Source of the DNA: Cordia subcordata
Lineage: Eukaryota; Streptophyta; Magnoliopsida; Boraginales; Cordiaceae
Length of the DNA: 64,000 bases
Assembly: GCA_028554755.1 (NCBI GenBank)
Contig: JAPTOF010000004.1
Location: forward strand, 3,582,501-3,646,500
Direction of reading: 5' to 3'
In this document: positions 11,410 to 24,100 of the stretch, piece by piece
Layout: each line of letters opens with the position of its first letter
How positions within the stretch are numbered: position 1 is the first letter of the stretch
Translations under genes and position numbers: made by a program
The notes under the pieces: model-generated
Database searches by the model: none
The model's input: the letters and a program-made list of their open reading frames with translations, nothing else
What the model was told of the DNA's origin: nothing

Positions 11410-14400
11410 TCACTTAGAATGACTAGGTCCCCATATACGGACTGTATGATCATCACTTGCTGAAGCTATCATTTGCGGCCTCTGAGCGTTCCAGCTGACA
11501 GAGTTCACAGTCGATAGATGGCCAGACAAGACCTCAAGAGGGTAGGAACTTTGTCGATTCCATATGTAGACCTGACAAAGACAGAAAATATGATCAATTG
11601 CTTCACTTAGTATATAGGTACAGGAATTTTGGGTAAGCAGTCAAAAATAAAATAAGATAATGTTGATGATGTGCTTTAGGAGGGAAAATCTTAATCCAAT
11701 GACAGTAATGAAGAACCAAATACAAACCTTGGAATCCTCACTTCCACTAGCAATGAATCTGCAATTTACCCCGCCAAAGCAGGACCTTATCACATACTTG
11801 TGTTGCCTGTGGCCCTCATACTTCATAGGTTTTAGCAAATTCCTAGCGACCTCCCACATGTGTATTTCTTGGCTGTTAAGATTGACTATCAAGAATTTGC
11901 CATCCCTTGACACAGAAAGGGATGTGATTGGGTGCACCTCAGGGATAACGCGCTCGGCATTTGTCCCCAAATTTAATATCCAAATTTGTTTGTCATTGAA
12001 TATGCTGATAAGATTTTCTCCATCTGGTGTCACAGCAAGATCCGAAATTTTCGGCATCCGTGCCCCTCTCCAAGCTCTAATCTCATTACCCTCGCAATCC
12101 CACATGTAGATGCCCTTCTTAGGCTCTGAACTGCCACAGACGAGTCGCTTAGAATCAGGAAACCAAGCACATGAGCTGACAATGAAACCTTCGTTTCCAT
12201 ATGTGTGCTTGCATGTACCTGTTTCGACATCCCAGAGTTTGAGCACTTCCATATTTCCACATGTCAGCAACATGGTGTCATCAGGACTCCATGCGACAAA
12301 AGAGACAGGGTTTTGATGGCTTCGTAGGGTGTATCTGTGACCCACTTTATCATTATCCATCACCTAGAACAAAATCATCAAAAATTGAACTCAGTTGCCA
12401 TTGCCAACGAGCCCTTTCCATTAAATAAGGGTACACTTTACAAAAAGATCACATAGTTCAATTTGATTCTCAACCCCCAACCCCACAAAAAATGAAGAAT
12501 ACAAACTCCAAATACAAGGAAAACAAGCTCACTTCCAGATAGCCAGTGGCAAAGGATCTTCAATAACAAGGAACAAGATGACAGAAACAAGTATGCCAGT
12601 AAACATAAATTCCTGAAATAAATTAAATGCTCTTGATTATGTGTTTAGTTATCTATTCCAGAGCAAAGTATATAAAGAACTATCAAGAGTCAAATTTTAT
12701 AGAAAGAACCCTCAGCAATGAAGTTAACATTTGCCACATAAAGCTCCTTGCCCAAGACGCTTTGTACCAATGAATGCTCAGAGTGCTCAAGTAATTACTT
12801 TGAAGCTTTTGTTACCCAAACATGTTCTAAATCCACACCTTCAATCGGTTACTGGCCTCGTGAATATGCACATATGTCTACTCTCTTGCTCTCTCTCTCT
12901 CTCTCTTTCTTAAGCAAAATTTGGGAAGTCAGAGGGCCCCTACATAAAATTAAATGAAGGCATCAAATTTGGCTCCCAAGAAGAAGTTAAATGATGGCAT
13001 TAATTTGGCTCTTAAATGAACGAAGCTGTTCAATAACAGCACCTATTCCGCTCATAAATGCGGTTTTTCCAAAAAAGCAGCTCCATATATATTGCTAGAG
13101 CTTGTTCCATATACTGGCCAAGCCCAATTTTTTATGTGTATAAAGGCAGGTATTCACCATGATATTCACAGACATATAAATACAAAGGTATACATTGGAT
13201 GATACAGGTATGATGGCATCATTACTCAAGTAAAATTTTACAAGCTTCAGAAAAAGTAGCAACCTATCATTAGCAAATAGTAAATAAAAACAAATCCAGC
13301 ACAAAAGGGTCAGAAGAGTAACTCCTATAAACAAGAAAATCTATTGTTTCTCGAGTCATGGGTCTTGGTTGAAGAATTCTGAATTAGTTATTATCAAAAT
13401 CTAGAAATTGCGAGATGAAATCAAATAGCTTCTTCCCTTTGTTTTGTATTTATTTTGTATCGGGGCACCATGGTGCCAGGAAGATATCTGGTATTTTAGG
13501 AGGTTCAACAAATTTAAGTCAAAATTTATTCACAAATACGGCGAAGAACTCCAAGCAACTCTCAAGACTGATGAGCACAAAGTTAATCTTCACTCGGGTC
13601 ATTATCTTTTCATCCCAATTTTCTGTTTTATTCACATTTTGAGTCCAATCACATTAGCCAAATTTAAAGCTCCAAGGGTCCCATATAGATAATTCAGAAG
13701 GAAGCAAGCTCCAAAATTCAATACTAAGATATTTCAAAGTAACTTCTTGTTTCCAAAAGATTTTATGTGCTATTAAATTTTCATGCTCGCTTTCAGTTTC
13801 ATCAAATAGTGCCTCGTATTAACGTAACTCAGCGAACTGAACACATGTTCCTCACCTGCCATGGCAATTGGAGTCACTCTAGCGACTAAAAGATTAGATG
13901 TCCAACTTCCGAAAGAAGCCTGAACAAGGGAAAAGCAGAGGAAAACAATGGTGTAAGAATCAGTATCCTCAACTCTGGTGCATGACACCATACTTAATCA
14001 AAGAAAGTAAGAACATCTGAGGAAGTAAGATCAGTTTTGATAACTTCTGCAGTTGCGTTAAAGAATTTAACATTCTGGATAAGGAAGCCTGATTTCATAA
14101 GAAAGGTTATAAATTCATTTGAATAGGAGAGCCTTGACTTCAAGAGAAAGGTAAATTTTCAAACTTTTACAATGGAAAACAACTCGAAGATTAAATTTTA
14201 CACAATTGGGGTAGGAAATAACAAACAGGACTTCCAAGAAAAAGTAGAAGAGAGTCGGAGAGATCTGAAAGTTTAAAAACAATAGTTATTCAGCCAAATT
14301 TTGGTTGCATATTAGATATCATGGCTAACAAGGGAATAATGTGTTATAGTGATAAGGAGAAATGGAGAGAGTAGGTATAAAACAAGATCAATTGTTGAAA

Positions 14401-17391
14401 ATCCACGAATTATGCAAATTCAGAATTGACTCACTCAAACCCCTCTCTCTCTTCCGTGAAGAATAATGAAAACATTTCTAAGTGGGAAGAGTTGATAGCA
14501 TCTTGCACCAGAAATAGCCAACAGGTAATTTGACATATGATCCAGTTTTCACCAACCATCACCATCTTAAAAAGGTTACAAGATGACTCATATTTTTTTA
14601 CCTTTAATTAAGAGGATACCATTTTTCATACTTTTCACCACCTTTCATGCCTAGAGCTTTTCAGGTCCAATACATAGAAGACGCCAGCAAATTTTAGCTT
14701 ATTGAACTCCAAATACCCCCTTACTTAAAATAAAATTAAAAAGAAAAAGAAAAAAAACCCAAACACCCAACACTATAAGCTCGGAAATCAAAAGCATTAC
14801 ATGGATCAGACCAGACTTGTGTTATTAATGTATAATTAATGCACGTTACTTTTTGGTTCGAAAATATAATTGAGACCATAGAGTCCATATGGGAGACGAA
14901 AAGAAGACTTTCTTTACAAAGTGGACCGTGCATATCAAAATGTATGAGAAATCAAGAGCCTTTACAAGGTGGTAATAGCTATTTTCTTAAAAAATTGAGT
15001 GCTGGTTATTAGAATGTTAAATAATTAGACTAAATATAGTGTGCAGGAAAAAATAAGAGTTTTAGAAATTAGGGAGTATACAACTTTAAGTCTTTGAGCC
15101 TTTCTCAACTTGAACTATGATGGTTCCTCCACATGTTCCTAGTTTGCTCAATGGCCATGCTGATTTTCCCATTCCAATAAACCAGCGTCCAAGTTACCTT
15201 AAACACAGTTTTTTAACAGAAGAGTAGATAGCTACTTAGGCAAAATGATATGCAAATGGAACATTTGACACCAGTAGCATAGTTAGAAACTTCTGTTAAT
15301 GGGGGATAATGAAGGGGCATTATTTCAAGCCTTTCACATTAAAAACTATCCAAATCCATAAATTGTAGTAGAGCCGTTACTGTCAATATGAAAAAGGATT
15401 ATCACAAAAAGCCATCAAATCAATGAAGCATATTTCTTTGAGACGACACTATAAATCGAGATGTATGGATATCTTATGACATTTCCAGCGATTGAGTAGC
15501 TTAATGGGGTCCAGGCTAAGTTTTTAATGTGGATCTATGTCAGATTCAAGAAGGCTAAAAGTAGATAAAAGAGGTGTTATATCAATTACATGTGTCAACC
15601 GAAATTATCTATTCTACCAAGATTACATGTCCCATATAGCACACAAGATATTCCAGTTCAAAATAGCACGAAAATACTTGAGCTATTATTTCCTTGACAA
15701 ACGCATGAGATACGTACTTGCCAACATATACCTTCCATATAATGGCTGTGCAGTCACTTGATGATGAGGCTAAGTATTTCCCATTGTGTGAAAACTGAAC
15801 AAACCAAACTTCATTTCTATGACCAGTCAAAATCTGCAAATATATGAGGTGTGACATGCACAATTAACAACTTGAATGCTGTAATAACGAAAACTCACAA
15901 TTCATATGACTCTTCCTCCTACAAATTGATTTCCACCTTTTAACAAACCCAAAAATAACTACCAAAAAGGAAAAAAATATTAAGTTAACCTATAGTTGTA
16001 CCATTCAGATTAAGATATAACAGCTGCTGAAATCATCAGAACCAATTATGACAGAAGTTGCATGTCATGATGCATCTTTACTAACTAGAATAGCCTGTAT
16101 GTTTTTAGCTTCAAAATGAATTTCAATGTCCACAGCACACACAGACATGTACATCATGAGAAGGGGGGGGGGAGGGGGGGGAGGGGGGGCGGCGGGAAGG
16201 CACTTTGCCCACTCAAATACACCAGATGTAACAAAAATAAACTCAGAGCTAAACTGACTATCTGACAGCTTTGTTTATAAAATCAGGAATATGACAGGAC
16301 AAAAGTTATGCTTTTGGTAACAAATTTCTTTTCTCCTGTCTTTCTCTTCCCCTCACTTATATACAGGCTTTAAATAGAGCAATTAGTCACAAAAGGCAAA
16401 TCCTCGTCCTCCTATGTTACTTTAAACCTATGGTATGCCAAGCAAATACCAAATGGATCCTCCATGAGACTTATGAGGATCATAAGAGACTTAGTTTTGA
16501 AAAACAAATAGGCAAATCATAGGAAGTTATTTAGAAAAACAAATCAACCCATTTCAGGTACTTAAGGTGTTTCAGCTAATCTAATTGCCCAGGGAATATC
16601 AAGTCACGACAATAGCATTTGAAAGCATAATTAAGCTAATAGTATAGGAAAAAAAAAATTTCTTTAAAGCTTGAATTTCTACGCATACTGTTGCATCCCA
16701 AAATCAAAAGTATAAATAGAAGCCATGGCAGTCAATTGACCTGTTTGGTCCCTGTTGGGAAGTGATCCCTATCACAGTGATGGTCTTCATAAACTGATAT
16801 TGAATCAGATGAACTGTGATACAAACAGTTCTCTATCTGCCCACTGACGGCCATTTCAACCAAATGCTCCAACCTTCTTTCAGGCAATGTCACTGGTGGA
16901 GGAAGCACTCTTTCCAACTCTTTAAGCAATGTTCTCCGCAGTTCTTCAATAACTTCATGATCGATATTGTCTAACCCAAGCTCCTTTGGAGAAAGCAACC
17001 CAAAAGCAAGCTTGTGAGTTTTATCTTTGGTGACCTGTAGACCACCTATCCTTTTCTGCAGAATCTCCAAAGCCAGAGAATCATCACCGCGTATCAGACA
17101 CTCCAACAGACACTGCTTTAGAACATGATACAATACCAAAGCTCTCGTCTCATCAGTCAAGTCACTGATCTTATTGATGCAATCAACACATTCGTCCCAA
17201 TTCGCACTAAGAATATGAGACTCCAGAGCTTCAAATTCTTCTGATTTTAACGCAACCCCAGACTCCGATTCCAAACAAACTGCAGACTCTCTGTAGCCTA
17301 GAGAATCTAAACACTGAATAATAATTCTCACAAACTCATGACTCTTAATTAGGCCTTTCCTTCCCAATGTCACTGGCAGATTCTTCTCCAT
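11410..17391 (-). CDS. LisH/CTLH-WD40 repeat protein (WDR26-like), 4 coding exons
   Basis: Minus-strand coding exons are 17391-16741, 15833-15732, 12363-11728 and 11571-11410, all in phase 0, giving 516 residues. Residues about 12-45 form a LisH dimerisation motif (the region around [18 protein letters not shown]), followed by CTLH and CRA-like helices to about residue 200. Then come WD40 blades starting at [15 protein letters not shown] and ending with the blade [12 protein letters not shown]. This architecture is that of WDR26/Gid7-type subunits of the CTLH (GID) E3 ubiquitin ligase, a role known for the family and inferred here. Length and gene order point to the Arabidopsis transducin-like protein I remember next to MYA2 (523 aa) rather than the longer WDR26 proper. 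Intron 2 is 3.4 kb. Intron 1 contains a long G tract. Confidence 0.88.
12364..15731 (-). other. Large second intron of the WD40 gene
   Basis: This 3368-bp intron is bounded by AAG|GTATATG and TTCTAG|GTGATGG on the minus strand. It contains a short CT microsatellite (12884-12908), an imperfect repeat of about 39 bp (TTAAATGAAGGCAT and TTAAATGATGGCAT, 12951-13012) and the perfect palindrome GGCACCATGGTGCC at about 13464. I see no gene or clear transposon termini in it. Confidence 0.7.
16162..16198 (+). repeat. Poly-G tract with quadruplex-type spacing
   Basis: Runs of at least seven consecutive Gs are separated by single A or C bases on the plus strand, i.e. C runs in the WD40 pre-mRNA (intron 1). 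The spacing satisfies the usual G3+N1-7 rule for a G-quadruplex several times over. Tract length is likely polymorphic or prone to assembly error. Confidence 0.8.
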
Positions 17392-18030
17392 TTTCCCAGA
17401 AAAAACCTCACATAAAGATTATTACTAAATTCAAGTGTTAAACCACAAATTCACCACATTTTCCATAAACCACAAAATTCACCACATTTCCATTTTTAAT
17501 CAATTCCTTATCCTCTGTAGCATCTGCAACAACAACAAAAGGGGAAACTCAAAGGACAAAACAATACAAAAATCTAGTAAAAATAAAAATAAAATAAAAT
17601 AAAAAACCTAACATATGATACAAGGAAAGACTAACAGCATTCTGTACATGAAACTCTCACTATTCGCGTTCGAGAAAAGCATTAATCCAGTGCACGAAAC
17701 TCTCACTATCCGCGGCTTCGAAAAAGGTCAAAGCTCTTAACTATGCGCAGTGTTTGAGAAAAGGACGACTAACTTACCGGTCTAATGTTTGAATATTAAA
17801 GAAAAATAAACCAAAAAAAAATTCGCGGAAACTCAATTGAGAATTAATTCATGAAAAGTAATTAACATTGAAAACTAAAAATTGCGCAGCCATGGAAATT
17901 TACTAACTGCGGAGAGTAATAAGAACACGTAAAATGAAATATCTGAAAAATGTAAACATTATTAAGAAACTTTACCTTTCGCGACTAAAGATTAAAACTT
18001 TATGTGTTTCGCCACTGCCGCACGTGCTTG
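17392..18030 (-). promoter_or_regulatory. 5' leader of the WD40 gene with a leader intron and upstream ORFs
   Basis: On the minus strand a probable leader exon ends GCGAAAG|GTAAAG at 17976. A good acceptor, a T-rich run then TTGCAG|ATG, lies at 17524-17525, so a leader intron of about 450 bp (17975-17524) is likely. The second leader exon holds three short upstream ORFs: one of seven residues starting at 17523, a four-residue one, and an 11-residue one. The last two lie in a tandem duplication of about 27 bp (17441-17493). A G-box core CACGTG sits at 18021-18026. The intron is inferred from splice signals only. Confidence 0.45.
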
Positions 18031-18474
18031 CTGCAAAGAGAACCGTCAATTATACTTTTTTCTTTTTGCTTTCAAGTGGATGTAAGTGATGTATTATATG
18101 TGCAGATGAAACATGAAAAAAAAAAATTATATATATAAATTATGAGATAAATCGAAGTGTGGAGACAAAAGGGTCGAGGAAATGAGATGAGGGATTTTCA
18201 TTTTTTCTTTATTTTGGGGGGTTAATTACAAAGCTGAGTAATCTGGGTCACGGGCGTGCTGAACGACGTCGCTTGGAGTTGTTTTTCAACTTTGTTTATT
18301 TATTTCTTGTTGACTGATGTAATCCATGGCGGGGAAGGTCCAACAAGTGGACACGCAACAATATATTCCCTTGGGTCAATCAAGAAATTACTCGTATTAA
18401 CACAAGTCAAACTAAGCCATCATATACAAAGTCATTGATCGGATTTGTTCTATGTATTGGGTTGCGTGCCTTCT

Positions 18475-19167
18475 ATTAAAAATTGTTAGACAAAATTAAT
18501 TGTAGGATAGTTATCAGGGTAGTTTGTTAATTGTTAATTATTTGGTTAACTGATTAAAAATGTGTCCAGTAAATTTGTTGTTAAATTAGTTGATAAATAT
18601 AAAATGACTAAACCCACATTGATATCATGTTTTATTATTATTGTTATAATAATTATTTACTATTATGACAATAAGATAATATACTTTATAATAATGTTTA
18701 AATATTAAAATGTAACTAATTTTTTAATCAAATATTTATATAATTATGATAAAAATTAGTTTTAATAGATTCAAATTTTATTTTATACAAAATAAGAACT
18801 AATAAAACTTATACTTTTTAGTATACGTTGATTAGATAGAATTTTAAATTTATTTTTATATTATTTTTTATTTATATCTGTGAACGAAAAAGGTAAAAAA
18901 TATAGAGATATTAGAAAAAAAGTAAAATTGCAATAAACAAAATGAAGAAAGGGTAAAATTGCCCAAAAAAATAAAAAAGTTAAAAGCTACTTAAAATGCT
19001 AAAATTTGTAACTTTTGAGAAAAGTTAGATGAAACACTAAAAGTTGCTTAAAAGGCTAGTTTTACGGAACAACAACAACTTTATAAAAAACAGAAATGTG
19101 TTTTGACGTAGTCAAAACTAAAATCTACTTCAAATACTATTTTTTAATGTCGCTGAAAATGCACTTA
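18475..19167. mobile_element. Diverged PIF/Harbinger-like MITE, sister of the copy at 40629
   Basis: Over most of its ~690 bp it aligns by eye with 40629-41344. Shared blocks include TTTTAATAGATTCAAA, the GATATCATGT block, the GGTA(A/G)AATT(G/A)CCCAAAAAAA block and the chain of AGCTAC-like short repeats near the right end. The right terminus GAAAATGCACTTAA corresponds to the intact GAACACGCACTAA terminus of the sister. The left terminus is degraded, so that boundary is approximate. Confidence 0.6.
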
Positions 19168-19526
19168 ATTGGTGTATAATATGAGGGATATTTTATTGAT
19201 ACAAGGTTTGTCACTCAACAAGCTAGATTTTCCCTCATCAAAAAAGAAAAAAGTTTAAGCTATGGAAAAAAATTGTAGGGCCCGATGGATTTAAAGTCTA
19301 TTTGAGCTAATTTTTAGGCTTTTAAAAGAGCTTTGGATAAAAATTATTGACAATTAGAATCTTACATTTGCATAAAACAAAATTAAGTAACTAGTGCTTA
19401 TAAGTAGTTTTAAATACTTATAAATGAACAAATATGGGTTTATAGAATATATGCTTAAAAGTTTCAGAGAATATTTACAAGTAAAAGTATTAATAAAAAT
19501 AATTAAAAGAACTTATCATTAACAAA

Positions 19527-20208
19527 TCTCTACTATATAAAAAGAATTACTTTTGTCAGAAGTACTATTCATTAGATGGTTGTAAGGGTAAATTTGTACT
19601 TTTGTCAATATTTTTACTATACCATATATTTATCTATTATTATCTATTATATAAAGAAATGCACACATATTATTTTTACCATTCATTCATATTTTGTAAG
19701 AGTAAAATTATAATTCTATCTTTATGTTTGTGTAAAAACAATTCTTACTTCAATTAATATTTACAAATATGAAAAGTTTAAACTAATCTAAATTTCAATT
19801 ATCTAAGTTCAAATGATTGAGAAATGATCTCAAATTACATTAAAATACACGTGAGAATTAAAAATAAAATAAAATAAAAGATTAACTTTTCAGTTAGGGT
19901 TGCGTGTAAATTTTACACCGTAATTTTTAATCCAATCAAGTTGGGTAAAATTCAAAAGAAAATCTGGATACCCACCCCCATGTTTGCCAAACTATTCTAA
20001 TTTTACAAATTCTTTTTCACTCTCTAATAATCTAAATTTGTTAAAATGGCAATCTCTTTTGCTTCAAGATGTATAACTATAAGTACAACTTCTTTACTTG
20101 CTTACAAAATTACTAAATTTTCAATAAATATTTTTTATATATTATAAATTTTGAAGTATAATATTATGGGGCAATATTGCCATGCCTTGCACAATATTAG
20201 TTTGCTAG
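19527..20208 (+). mobile_element. Helitron-like non-autonomous element
   Basis: The left end follows A with TCTCTACTATATAAAAAG, a typical plant Helitron 5' terminus beginning TC. The right end is CTAG followed by T, matching the CTRR rule with insertion between A and T. Just before it are the palindrome GGCAATATTGCC and a possible stem pairing AATATTG with CAATATT, ending about 8 nt before CTAG. There is no target duplication and no coding capacity in 682 bp. The call rests on termini only. Confidence 0.5.
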
Positions 20209-20919
20209 TATTGTAAAAACAATTCAGTTACAATTCATATATTAATTAAAAATATTTCTTTAAATGTAGGAAACTACAAATGTATATAGACTATATTGAT
20301 TAATTTGAAAATTGAATAAAATTATATAACATATAATAATTAACTTTATTTATGTTTTATCAGTATATTAGTATTACTTCGTTGCATAGTGATAAAACGG
20401 TAACAGATCCTTGTTACTAAATTTATTTTACATTTAATTTATTTTGCATATTGGGCTTGTTTGCCATCAGATATTTTTAGTTCTTCTTCTTTTTTTTCTT
20501 TTTTCTTTTTTGGGGTCAAAAGATGTTCTTAATATGTCAAGGGCAGTCCACCTTGTGTGGAACGTTTGACCCAAGAAAAAGGTCTTGAAAGAGTTGTCTT
20601 CACTTTAAACTTTATCACTCACATTTTTTCTTCATCATTAATTAAAAAAAACAGAATTAATCGCACAAACTCATAATGTAAGTTAAACCTATAATCTTTT
20701 AAATGCAAAATGATATTACGTTGTAAAAACCTTTATTATCTCTTATACAAGGTTCCCTTAGATTGGTTTCTAAAGCCTTTTTTTAAACTTTTGAAACAAA
20801 TATTTTTTTTTTGAAGAGTTAAACCTTTTTTGATTTGTTTAAAAACAATACGAATGTTTATTACAAAAACGAACTTTTTTTTTAATAAAAAAATCAATTT
20901 TAAGGAGATGTAATTTTTC

Positions 20920-21177
20920 TTCTTTTTCACGTGTAGATAGATCCGTAACTAAACTTGTGGACCCGGAAGACCTCTTAAAAAATGGGCCCACTTGTTACAC
21001 GATAAGCAAAGTCGAAGTCCATCACGGCCTGTTGTCATGTCTTATCCAATCCTCTCTGTTCCCAAATTATTATATACACGGTAATACACTCTCCATTTCC
21101 ATCTCTTCGCTTCGTTGTTGACACCGCTTGACACGTGGGACGGTCGGGGACACGTGCGTCTGTCTCTCCCAAAAGCA
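20920..21177 (+). promoter_or_regulatory. pfkB kinase promoter with G-boxes
   Basis: CACGTG cores occur at 20928-20933, 21132-21137 and 21151-21156. A TATA-like TTATATACAC lies at about 21069, so transcription should start near 21100. The last two G-boxes (contexts ACACGTGGG and ACACGTGCG) then fall in the 5' leader. There is no upstream ATG in the leader. G-boxes bind bZIP and bHLH factors (family knowledge), suggesting light or ABA control. Confidence 0.55.
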
Positions 21178-24100
21178 ATGGCATCACTCCTCTCATCAAT
21201 ACCACTCCCATGTGGCAAACCGTTGACTTCCTCGCCATCTCCGTCTCTCTACTCTTCCTCAACCAGGTACTCCATCTCCATCAACACAAATTTCCTTTTT
21301 CTACTTTTTTTTTTTCCTTAATCAGCTTAATTTTCTTTTTCTTTGTGAAATAGAAGCTTTATTAGAGTGAAGATGTCGTATTCAGCGTCGCAGCTTCCTC
21401 CTGTTCCCGAGAATCGCATCGTTGTGAGTGTTTTTTGAATCGATACGAAGCATATAATTCTACTGCGTATTTGTTATTGATATTCATTGTCAGGTTCAGA
21501 GTGTGTGAAAATTACAGGTAGGATGCGGCGCATCAGTGGTGGACTTTTTGGCTGCGGTAGCTTCGTATCCTAAGCCTGACGATAAGATTCGAAGCACTAG
21601 CTTCAAGGTTAAATTTACTAGTACCTAAGTCTTCGTTTTATCCTTGTTTCGTTAAAGTTTCACGTTTAAGTGTTTTGTTAAAGTTTCACGATGATAACTC
21701 ATAGATATAGATAGTAATAAAGTAATCTCATAACGTTCTTATGAAGTTATTACAGTAGGACAGGTCTAACGTGTAACTTGTGCAAGATATAATAATCTTT
21801 ATGTCCTTTTATGCATGTAAAGATTATCTGAATTTCATGTAGCTTATTAAACTGTTATACTCATAGTATTGTGGTAATTTATCTGTTTTTATTAGGTACA
21901 AGGAGGTGGAAATGCTGGAAATTCATTAACTTGTGCAGCTCGACTCGGACTAAATCCGAGGCTCATTACTAAGGTCTTTAGCCTTCAATTTTCCATTTAT
22001 GTTTTGTTTTATTTAAAAGTTTATTTTGTATAATTTACTTGGAAGTATCAATGTGTTGTTTGTGTGTGTGTGTGTAAGACAGATTTGATTGGAAGTATAA
22101 GGTCGTGTGTTTGTGTGTAAGAAAGATTTTTCCAATATAATAGCCATCAAACGCCATTCTATTCTAAACTGCATTAGTAATGGATAGGTTGCTGATGATC
22201 CTCAAGGGAAAGGAATATTGGATGAACTGGAGGCCGATGGCGTCGATACTTCTTTTGTTGTGGTGCTACTTATTTTTCGCCAATCGTGATGCAATACTTC
22301 TCTCGATCATTGAACTTCCTGCTCTTTCTCAAATTATGCTTTCTTCCTTTTATTGTTAGGTTTCTGAAGGAGGCAATTCACCATTTACCTACATCATTGT
22401 TGACAGTGAAACGTGAGTCTTGAACTTTATATTGCGTGAAAGAACTTTGTTCCCATTGTTAACATTGGATAATCTTGCCACTTTACAATCTCTAGTCACT
22501 AATAAAGGAATACTGACAAAAATTGGCAAGGAAATGTTTCCTCGATGATATCGACTGGGTTTTTTGCATACGCCTTCATAAGAAATATTGTTAAATGTTG
22601 TTCTCTAGCAACCATTGAAGTTGGGATTTGTATCTTTAGGAGGATTGTTATTCTATGATGTCTCAGGCGGACTCGCACATGCATTCACACTCCAGGAGAC
22701 CCTCCCATGATACCTGATGATCTTACTGAGTCAAATTTGTCAGCTGCATTAGATGGAGCAAAACTTGTTTACTTTGACGGAAGATTGCATGAACCTGCCT
22801 TTGTTATTGCAAAAGAGGTGCTTTCTGATCCACACTTCTGTATAAATTCTATTTGGTTTTCTTGGTCACATGTTGACAAATTGTTCCACTTTTGTCATTT
22901 TTCCTTCTTGAAATCATGTCATATAATGACGGCAGAAAGAAGCATTGCATTGCTTGGAAAAGTTTTGCAATTTCATCTTTTTCTTTGGACGGTAACGGGA
23001 ATTAAATGTTGTTTTTCAATTTTCAGTGCAGGCAAAACGCAGGGGTTTACCCATTCTAATTGATGCTGAAAGGAAAAGGGAGGGACTAGATGATCTTCTG
23101 AGCTTATCAACTTATGTTGTATGTTCGGCGAAATTCCCACAGGCAAGCTAAACATATCCTGACAAACTACTCTATGATGAACTTAACTGCGAGGTTATCA
23201 TTTTATAAGGAACTCCTTGCGGTGGCTTTCCCAGTGAATTTACTGTGATTGCAAAGCATACATGGAGAGAATGAACTACTTGTGTTTCCTATGCTTTACA
23301 GGACTTCTGTAAATACTTCTATTTGCAGTTTAGGGTAACCTACATGATAATAACCTCGTGTTATTGCAGACCAGATGAAAAAGAAGTTATATATCTTTTC
23401 TTGAGTTTTGTTTTTTTTTATTTCTGGAACACCTAGTACTATTTAATCGTTCAGTAGTTTCTTTTTATTTATTTCCTTTTATTGCAGTTCGGATTTATGA
23501 CCGCAAACCTATTATTCACGTAATGGTCTTCGTGGCACTCTTGTCATTCTTAATGGCTGCTGTTGGACATATGACAGCTGTTGGCTTTATTCTTCATCCC
23601 ATCTATGATATTAACTCATGGAATGTGCATATCTTGTCTGACAGGCATTTACTGATGCCCCATCTGTCCCTACTGCACTTGTATCCATGCTTTTGAAGTT
23701 GCCAAATGTCAAATTTGCAATTGTCACATTAGGAGAGGATGGTTGCATAATGCTAGAGAGGACCTCCGGTGGTGTATTATGTTTATCAGTTTTTTTTCAA
23801 TGTATTATGAAGTGATTTCATAATTTTAGCTTCTTAGTAGAACTTCTTTTCTTTATTGTTTCCTTCTGCTCATTAGTACTCTTTCTTGCAGAAAATATAC
23901 CATCTGAAGAAATGGATGTTGATAATTTGTTAGAAATGCTGACGCAGAAAATAGATAGTAATGCTATAACACCTATATGTATATCCTCGGTAAATGCTAT
24001 ATCTTGAAATATCTTCTTGTTCATTGGATAACTGATGTATATTCTTACCCGTCCGGCGTCCATCTCATTGATATATTAGAATCAACTACACTGATTCAGT

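Larger units (their letters stand above)
18031..21177. other. Intergenic region between divergent WD40 and pfkB genes
   Basis: The 3.1-kb region is AT-rich and mostly made of transposon-derived sequence: a PIF/Harbinger-like MITE (18475-19167), a stretch with CTTATAAG motifs (about 19315-19520), and a Helitron-like element (19527-20208). The last ~250 bp form the pfkB promoter. I see no gene. Confidence 0.65.

Noticed and set aside
13464..13477. 14-bp perfect palindrome GGCACCATGGTGCC
   Set aside because: An isolated palindrome in a long intron with no paired site or gene context; chance occurrence is plausible.
23026..23031. Alternative acceptor TTTTCAG 5 nt upstream in pfkB intron 7
   Set aside because: Its use would shift the frame and hit a stop codon within 11 codons. 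The downstream TGCAG acceptor restores the conserved sequence.
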